The notes beneath the pieces were generated by a model that had not been told where the DNA came from, ran no database searches, and was given only the letters and a program-made list of their open reading frames with translations. This document shows positions 57,752-64,000 of a stretch of 64,000 bases of DNA, piece by piece. Numbering within the stretch: position 1 is the first letter of the stretch; each line of letters begins with the position of its first letter. This stretch comes from Oreocharis arfaki (taxonomy: Eukaryota > Chordata > Aves > Passeriformes > Paramythiidae), in the NCBI GenBank assembly GCA_013398015.1, contig VZRR01012316.1, positions 1 through 64,000 of the forward strand, written 5' to 3'. A program made the translations under genes and the position numbers.

Positions 57752-60700
57752 CTGCCAGCACAGGACACAGCCCCTCGCATCCAGCCGCACACCAGGACCC
57801 CCAGCCCCACTAGCCCCAGCCCTCCCCACTGCCCTGGGGCATCACCATTGCAGGTTGACCCCAGGAACGAGGGGACCCTCATCCCTTGGACACTGGATTC
57901 GGTGAAGGAATGAGCACAGGGTTGTACTCACCACTCACTGTACACCTCAGTGCTGTATCACTTGTCTCCAGTCCTAACAACCACTAACCCTTCATGCACA
58001 GACGCTGCTTCCCACCACCACCTTGTCCCCATCCCACCACCACCATCTCCCTCACACTGCCCTCCCACCCCATCCAAAAGCCACCACTGCTGCACTGGTC
58101 CATATCGTCCCTTCAGACAGGGACAGGGACAGCTGCAAGAGGTGCCAGGAGGGGCTGGCAGCTCCTTGGTGCCTCTCTCTGCAGCAGCCAGGCACCTTCA
58201 ATATTCAGAAGCTTTGCCCTTGAGGGGGGGTTCAGCTCTTCACCCCTCTTATTGAGATTCTGCAAATCACAGTCACTGAAGTAGCTGGTCACCTGCCTGT
58301 CCCACTGCCTGTCTCCCGCCCATCACCCTACCTCAATCCCTTCGCTGCCACAAAATCCCAACCAATGCACCTATCTGGCTCCATATCTCCAAGTTTTCCC
58401 TCTAGAGAGCATCCTTCAGCTTTCCTCCTTCTTGTCTTTACCCCCAGTGTGTGTCCCCTGCTGGCAGTGCCCACCCAGATGGAACACCCTTCACACTGTG
58501 TCTCTGCTGGCTGCACCCCAAATCCAGGCTCTCAGGGGCTGTTTGGGCTGGTCCTCCCTGCCAGGCCCCTAGTTCCCCACTGCCAGTGGATGCTCACACT
58601 GCAGCAGTTGGGGTGACGGTCCTCTGAAGGGGGACACATCCCTTCCCACAGTGATGCACCCCTGTGCTGGAGCTCTCCCCTCAGAGCCCACCAGCAAAAC
58701 CATCCTGTGGCCAGGGGCATACAAGACCCTCTGAGCCCCATTTTCCCCAGGGCTGTCACCCTCGTGCCAAGCTGGGCAGCGGGGAGGGGGACGAGCAGCC
58801 CTCCACGGTGGCAGCAGCCACGTGCCGGTGTTGCTTCATGCAGCAAGGTGCCAGCTGGTGCTCAGAAACATCACTTGCAATTAAAAGCTGCTGTTGCTTA
58901 ACGTGTCTCCAGCACAGCCAGATGCTCCTCTCGCTCAGTCCCGGCTGGTTTTGGGGTCTGGGCTGCCCCAGTGACCTGCACCCCAACACTCCTCCATGCC
59001 GCAGTGACGGACACCCCTTCAGCACACTGCGAAAACGCTGCCGGCATGTTGGACTCAAAACGCAGGATTTAAACCCAGCGGCTGCTGGGCTGGGTGCCCT
59101 GCAAGAGCTGCGTGGTGCAGATTTGAGCACCAGGGCTGTCACCTCCAGAGAGACAGGGAACTCAGACCACACATTTCCCTCCTGGGTACCGGGAAGGCTT
59201 GGGCACCTGTCTGGGCACTGATCTCACCAGGCAGCATTTCTCTCGACCAGGTGAGTTTCATCAGGGAATCATCCACCCCCAGCACCCACCATCACCTAGG
59301 GGGTTCACCCTACCTGACTGCATCCCCCACCCCACTCCCATCACAGCTGGTGGAGCTGCAGGAGCCACAACACCACACCGATGGCTGCAGCCAGGGCCCC
59401 TTGGCCAGAGAGGGCAGCAGGTGAGTCATGCCATGCTGGCAGCGTCCCATACTCAGTGGCCGAGCAGCCTGCACTGCCTGCTCCTCACTGCAAATTCCCA
59501 AGTATTTTTAGTCCTGTGATAAATAATTCATTGGGAATCCGGCATCAGCTACCCGAGCAGAGAGGAAGGGGAGCAACACGCCACCCAAAACAAACAGAAT
59601 CGCCCTGCCAGCAGCACTGCCCGTCTGAGCTGTCCTCAAGGACGTTTAAATATACTCTGGGCCCTTGTGGTGACTGATGGGGTTTGCTTGTGCCAGCCCT
59701 GGCACCTCACCCACTCTGGGCCCTTACCCTCCTCTTCCTCAACCCAGCTCTTGCCCAAGCTCGGGAGCCTCTTCCAGTACCGAGTAATCCAGGCACAGAC
59801 CAGCGGATGCCCGTTGCGATGCCAAGCTCTGTCACTCCCTGCTCCTGGCTGTGACTGGGGACAGGCTTGAGCAATCTGGTTTCCCATGGACCAAGCCACA
59901 GGTGGAAAATATCCCCGTCCCTCACAGCGAGAGCGCAATGGAGCAGTGGAGGGGAGGTGGCCATGGGCTCATCCCATCGTTCAGCCAGTGCTGAGGCAAC
60001 CAGGACAATGAATTTCCATCCTTCCCAGGAAGCCAGTGCCACCACACAGAATCAGACTGGCTCACCACAGCCTTTGGCGGACATGGAAGAGGATGGAGGG
60101 GTTTAAGGCCAGAGAGCCCGTGGCTGCCAAGGGCTCTGTGCGCAGGTTGGAGGCAGGGCTCCTCCAAAATGGCCGGATTTGGGAGGCAAAGGGCAGCCAG
60201 CTCCTCCAACCCAGCCAGCACCATGTGTTTCCAGCCCATTGTTTCTCGTACTGAGCTAGAGGAGTACAGGAAAATTGAGGTTTTTTTGGGGGGATGACAG
60301 ATTGCAGGAAAGTGGTGGAGGCTGAGGAGAAACTGAGCCCATCCCTGAGCTACTGCCAGAGCTGGAGCTGCTCTTGGGCTCAGCACAACACAGCAAAGCC
60401 CCTGCCGACTTTAAAGAAAATCCACATTTTCCACCCCCTTCTAGGAAGCACTGCAGAATTGGTCCCTTGGGAAAAGACTTTCCCAAAAGGGAAGTTTTCC
60501 AGCCAGGTGAAGGGCCAGCGGCCAGTCTGAGTCAGGAAGAAGGGGACCATGGCCAGGAGCCTGGGCAAGGCAATGCCACCTCCTGGCAGCCTCCCCAGGG
60601 ACCAGAGGACACCACAAAGCTGCTTGGTGGCTTCAGTACTTGTTTTTGTTGCTTTGGGGTAGTTTTGAGCAGGTTAGCCCCCTTCCTAGGCACAACTTCC

Positions 60701-61809
60701 CCTGGTGCACCAAACTCACAGAAACCTCGTGCTAAAGGCACTCCTTACCTCCCGCCAGACCCTGAAATGTCTTTTTAATGCAACAGGGAAAGTTTGCTCC
60801 TGATTTTAAACCTCCTTTTCTGCCCTCACTCCCTCCCCTGCTCCAAGAGAGGGAGAGCTCATGCAGATATTTTGACCTCAGGAAGGAGAGAAATAAAATT
60901 CCAAAATGCAAAATATCATTCAGGGAAGAGAAACCTTATCCCCCCAAAAAGCCTCTGAGCCTGAAATCAGAGGGAAAACGCAGCCTGCGTTAGGGGATGG
61001 GGAACTGCTGCTGATGGATGGAAAGGACAGAGCGAAGCCAAACCTGGAGCGAGCCATGTGGGGAGGAGAGTGGGCACAGAGGAGGGCACTGGGATGTGCC
61101 AGGGTTTGTCATTGCCCCGATGGGGACACCCCTGTGGAACAAGGATACCTCAATGAAGCTCCTCAGAAGGGGAAAAAGCAGCAAAACCTCCTCAAAGACA
61201 ACTCATCACCATCCCTGTCCCCATGCAGGGGGGATGACTCGGGAGAGAAGGACTGGCAGCCCCCGGCAAGCACCGTCTCCTTTCAACCTTCATCCGTCAC
61301 CAGCCGGCATCACCCTCCTCTTCCTCATCATCCTTCCCTTCCTCGCCTGCACCTCCGACAGCAACAGCTGCGGGCCGGGGGCTGCGGGCCGGGGCGATGG
61401 TGAGGGCCCCACACACGCACGCACCGAAACGCAGCTTAAAAAGGTCGAATATGGATTAACCAAAAATAAACGCCAAGTGTCCTGCCTGCCGCTGGGTTAC
61501 GCAAGGTGGCGGCGGGGGACACAGGTCTGGTGGCACCCAGGGAGGTCTCCTCAATTTTTCCTGCCTCCCACTCCCCCCAGAACCCCCCAGAACAGCGCCC
61601 GGGATTAAGGCTCCTTTCCGTCCCGTGCCCGGGATGGGGAACAGGAGCTCTGGGGCTGCGGGGGGATGCTGAAGTAGGGCAAAACGGACAGGCGAAACCC
61701 CCACCCCAAAAAAACCAACCTCGTCATCCCTAAAAGTTGCTGGCGGCCGTGGCGGGGCGGCAGCAGAGTCCGTCGGGCCCCGGTTGCCCCCAGCCCGCCC
61801 GGTACTTAC
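57752..61809 (-). other. GRIN2C: GRIN2C 5' intron, 4.1 kb
   Basis: Separates the candidate 5' UTR exon from the first coding exon. A perfect 8-bp inverted repeat (TTGGGAAA / TTTCCCAA, 4-bp spacer) lies at 60467-60486. No other feature recognised. Confidence 0.65.
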
Positions 61810-62360
61810 GGGACCGCCGCTGCTCGGTGCCTACATGCCCCGCGGCTCCGGCGGGGCTCGTCCCGCCGGGGGCTCGGCTCTTCCAAAGCTTCTCCTCCTG
61901 CGGGGCAGCCCCCCGGGGCAGGGTCGGGCCCNNNNNNNNNNNNNNNNNNNNNNNNNNNNNNNNNNNNNNNNNNNNNNNNNNNNNNNNNNNNNNNNNNNNN
62001 NNNNNNNNNNNNNNNNNNNNNNNNNNNNNNNNNNNNNNNNNNNNNNNNNNNNNNNNNNNNNNNNNNNNNNNNNNNNNNNNNNNNNNNNNNNNNNNNNNNN
62101 NNNNNNNNNNNNNNNNNNNNNNNNNNNNNNNNNNNCGGGGGCGGTGGAAGGACAGGACGTGTGTCCTCCCGCCTCGCCGCAACTTCGGGGCTGGCCGCCA
62201 GCCCCGGTGGAAGGGGGGGGACGGGGGACGGGCAGCCCTCCCTCCAGAAACCGGCCCGCCTCTCCCGGCACCGGGGCCGGCCCCAGTGCCGGAGAGAGAA
62301 GGGAACAAGACACTCTCCTTTCCTTCGCCCCTCTCCTCCATCTCCAGGAGGGAAAACCCA
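61730..62360 (-). promoter_or_regulatory. GRIN2C: CpG-island promoter region of GRIN2C with candidate 5' UTR exon
   Basis: CpG-dense sequence flanks the N gap on both sides. On the minus strand a strong donor, C|GTAAGTACC, falls at 61809 and would end a non-coding first exon occupying 61810 upward into the gap. The transcription start is hidden in or beyond the gap. G-run clusters at about 62207-62231 may form quadruplexes. Confidence 0.6.
61932..62135. other. Assembly gap of N
   Basis: 204 consecutive N inside the GC-rich GRIN2C promoter region, a common sequencing failure in GC-rich bird promoters. The open frames reported across it on either strand are artefacts of reading through N. Confidence 0.99.
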
Positions 62361-64000
62361 TGGCAAAATGGCACAGAGTCCCTCTCTGGACATTGCCCGT
62401 CCCCAGCCCGAGGGAGGGCTGGAGGAATGCGGTTGGACTCATTTCCTCCCGCCAGTATCTTCCATCCCTTTGCTGACTGAAGTGGTGGGCACTGGCCAGC
62501 TGCCCACCCTGGTGCTCCCCAGCCGGTGCAGGACAGCCTCAGGGTCCCCATCGGTCACAGGGAGGGGGGTGACACTGAGCAAAGCCCCCGCAGGCAGCAG
62601 CATCCTCCAGCTGTCGCCAGGGCCAGTATTAAAGCGTCAGCTGATCCCGCAGCACTGGTTTAGAGCAAGCCAGACTGGGGGACGGGGGGGGAGAAAAGGG
62701 GGGAGATACAGCAGAAGAAGGGGAGAGACAGGCACTCTGTCTGGGCCCTGCTGGGGCTTCCTTGTCCCTGAGTGGTGCCCACTCAGCCCCAAAACGAGCC
62801 AGTGGCTGCGGGCAAAGGGACTACGGCTCTGGCAGGAACTGGCGGGAGTTAGAGCCCAACTCAGACCCCGCTGTGGGGGGGCAGATTCTCCCGACCCCCC
62901 CCCATCCCCCATGTCCCGGCTCAGAGCCACCAAAACACTGGGCATCACCCCGAGAGCACCTGCCCTCTCCAACGGAGCCGGGTGCCAGCAGTGCCCGCGC
63001 CCAGGCACTGCCCTTCTGCCTTCCCCAGGGACAGATGCCTGGCTCGGGGACAGGGCCACCCAAATGGGTTGTTGGGTGTCTGCCACCCAGGCTGGCACTG
63101 CAGCCACCTGCAACAGCATCCTTGTGGCTTGGGCTGGGAGAGGCCGTTTCCAGAGAGGTTTCAACTTGCCTAAAAACCTGTCTGTCCTTAGCCATGAGCT
63201 GTCTGATGCAGGACCTCCACACACCACCCCTCGTCCTCGAGACAGCCTGACCGCTTTCTGCCCAGGTGCTGTGGGTGCCTTTGGGGCACCTCGGGAAGAG
63301 GTGCCAAAAAAAATGAGGAAATGGAAAAATGCATCTAGGGCTACATCTTAATCCCTGTAAAGCAGCACCCACTCTCTCTGCAGGAGAGCTCAGCCAAATC
63401 TCTGAGGCTGCTGCAGTGCGAGGGCTCAGGGCAGTGGGGGGTGCAGGATCCCTGTACTGGATCCCTGCTGGCCATGTCCTGCTCCCCCAGCCTCATGCTC
63501 CCCACCTCTGCCTGTTCAGGCAAAGAGAGATTTAAGGGTTGGCAACAGGTCCTTAATGCCTCAAATTCTTCTCCCAGAACGACAAAAGGGTCAATCTTGT
63601 GTTTAACATTGAAGGAGACAGCAGCTGCATTTAATGCTTTCTGTTGCCTTCATGATCCAGTGTGACAGGGCCTGGGGGACCAGCTTCCCAGGGATCTGGT
63701 CCCTTGGGGCTGGCATAGAAGTGCTGAGCTGTTCCCATGCCTTTTTTGCTCCTCCAGCAGCTCAGGGTCTTCATTTATCTCTCCCAGGACCGGCTGCTCC
63801 CTGGACTGGATCACTCAGAGGGTCTTGGCTCACAAATATTTCCCAGCAGAGCTTCCAGGTGGATTGAGGGGGGCAACAGCAACCCCACACGTGGGACAAT
63901 ACCCGGCTCCACCATCACATCCATGACTCCCCAGCATCCCCATCCCATGGGAGATTTAATCCCCATCACAGCCCAATCCCCACACGTGAGACAGAGACAA
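62361..64000. other. 5' flank of GRIN2C, no gene recognised
   Basis: GC-moderate sequence with several G-runs (for example 62677-62703 and a C-run near 62896-62908). The long + frame at 62161-63351 and the minus frames across 62637-63372 have low-complexity composition and no domain I recognise. They are not called as genes. In human the next gene is FDXR, but I see none of its exons here. Confidence 0.6.

Noticed and set aside
61730..62551. Open frames of 195-273 codons crossing the N gap
   Set aside because: They are open only because N codons cannot be stops; nothing in the known bases resembles a protein family.
62161..63351. 396-codon + strand open frame next to the GRIN2C promoter
   Set aside because: GC-rich, low-complexity composition, no recognisable domain, no splice or conservation evidence; overlapping long frames exist on the other strand.
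1..64000. Possible undescribed prokaryote-type system (defence island, CRISPR, toxin-antitoxin)
   Set aside because: The window is plainly vertebrate: spliced TMEM104 and GRIN2C, CR1 repeats and a solo LTR. No direct-repeat/spacer array or operon-like gene cluster exists.

Overview
This window is vertebrate nuclear DNA, almost certainly from a bird. Two spliced single-copy genes, each divided by GT-AG introns, read through as complete proteins. The dispersed repeats that can be recognised are bird-typical CR1 LINE 3' ends, plus one solo LTR with a 6-bp target duplication. There is no bacterial-style organisation, CRISPR array, rRNA or convincing tRNA. Nearly all ORFs longer than 60 codons outside the exons are chance frames or antisense shadows.

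Left part (about 1-40,850, + strand): TMEM104, a multi-pass membrane protein of the amino acid/auxin permease-like (SLC32/36/38-related) superfamily. Nine coding exons, from 1181 to 40849, splice into a 498-residue protein with every phase consistent. Two introns are very long (16.3 kb and 11.7 kb). They hold two CR1 fragments, a GC/CpG-rich patch near 15.7-16.3 kb, a compact cluster of enhancer-like motifs near 23.8 kb, and otherwise unremarkable sequence. The GC-rich first 250 bases are probably the edge of the promoter CpG island.

Middle (40,850-47,292): the convergent tail-to-tail interval, holding both 3' UTRs, several candidate poly(A) signals and a 13-bp perfect inverted repeat built around TAATTA.

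Right part (47,293-about 62,300, - strand): GRIN2C, the GluN2C subunit of the NMDA-type glutamate receptor. It has 12 coding exons (about 1,310 residues) plus a candidate 5' UTR exon in a CpG island that is interrupted by a 204-base N gap. The signal peptide, amino-terminal domain, S1/S2 glutamate-binding lobes, M1-M4, the pore asparagines, the SYTANLAAF gate motif and the C-terminal PDZ ligand ESEV are all visible. One N in the last exon marks a small unresolved gap that breaks the frame. The order TMEM104(+) / GRIN2C(-) matches the human 17q25 arrangement.

The most interesting signals are two accidents at GRIN2C splice sites. (1) A solo endogenous-retrovirus LTR (49023-49397) landed exactly on the 5' splice site of coding exon 12. 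It duplicated that site as its 6-bp target duplication and created an AG|GT recursive-splice-like junction at its far edge. (2) A degenerate minisatellite (about 50.44-50.98 kb) fills the intron after exon 10. Its units look like copies of the exon-10/intron junction itself, giving a row of decoy 5' splice sites.
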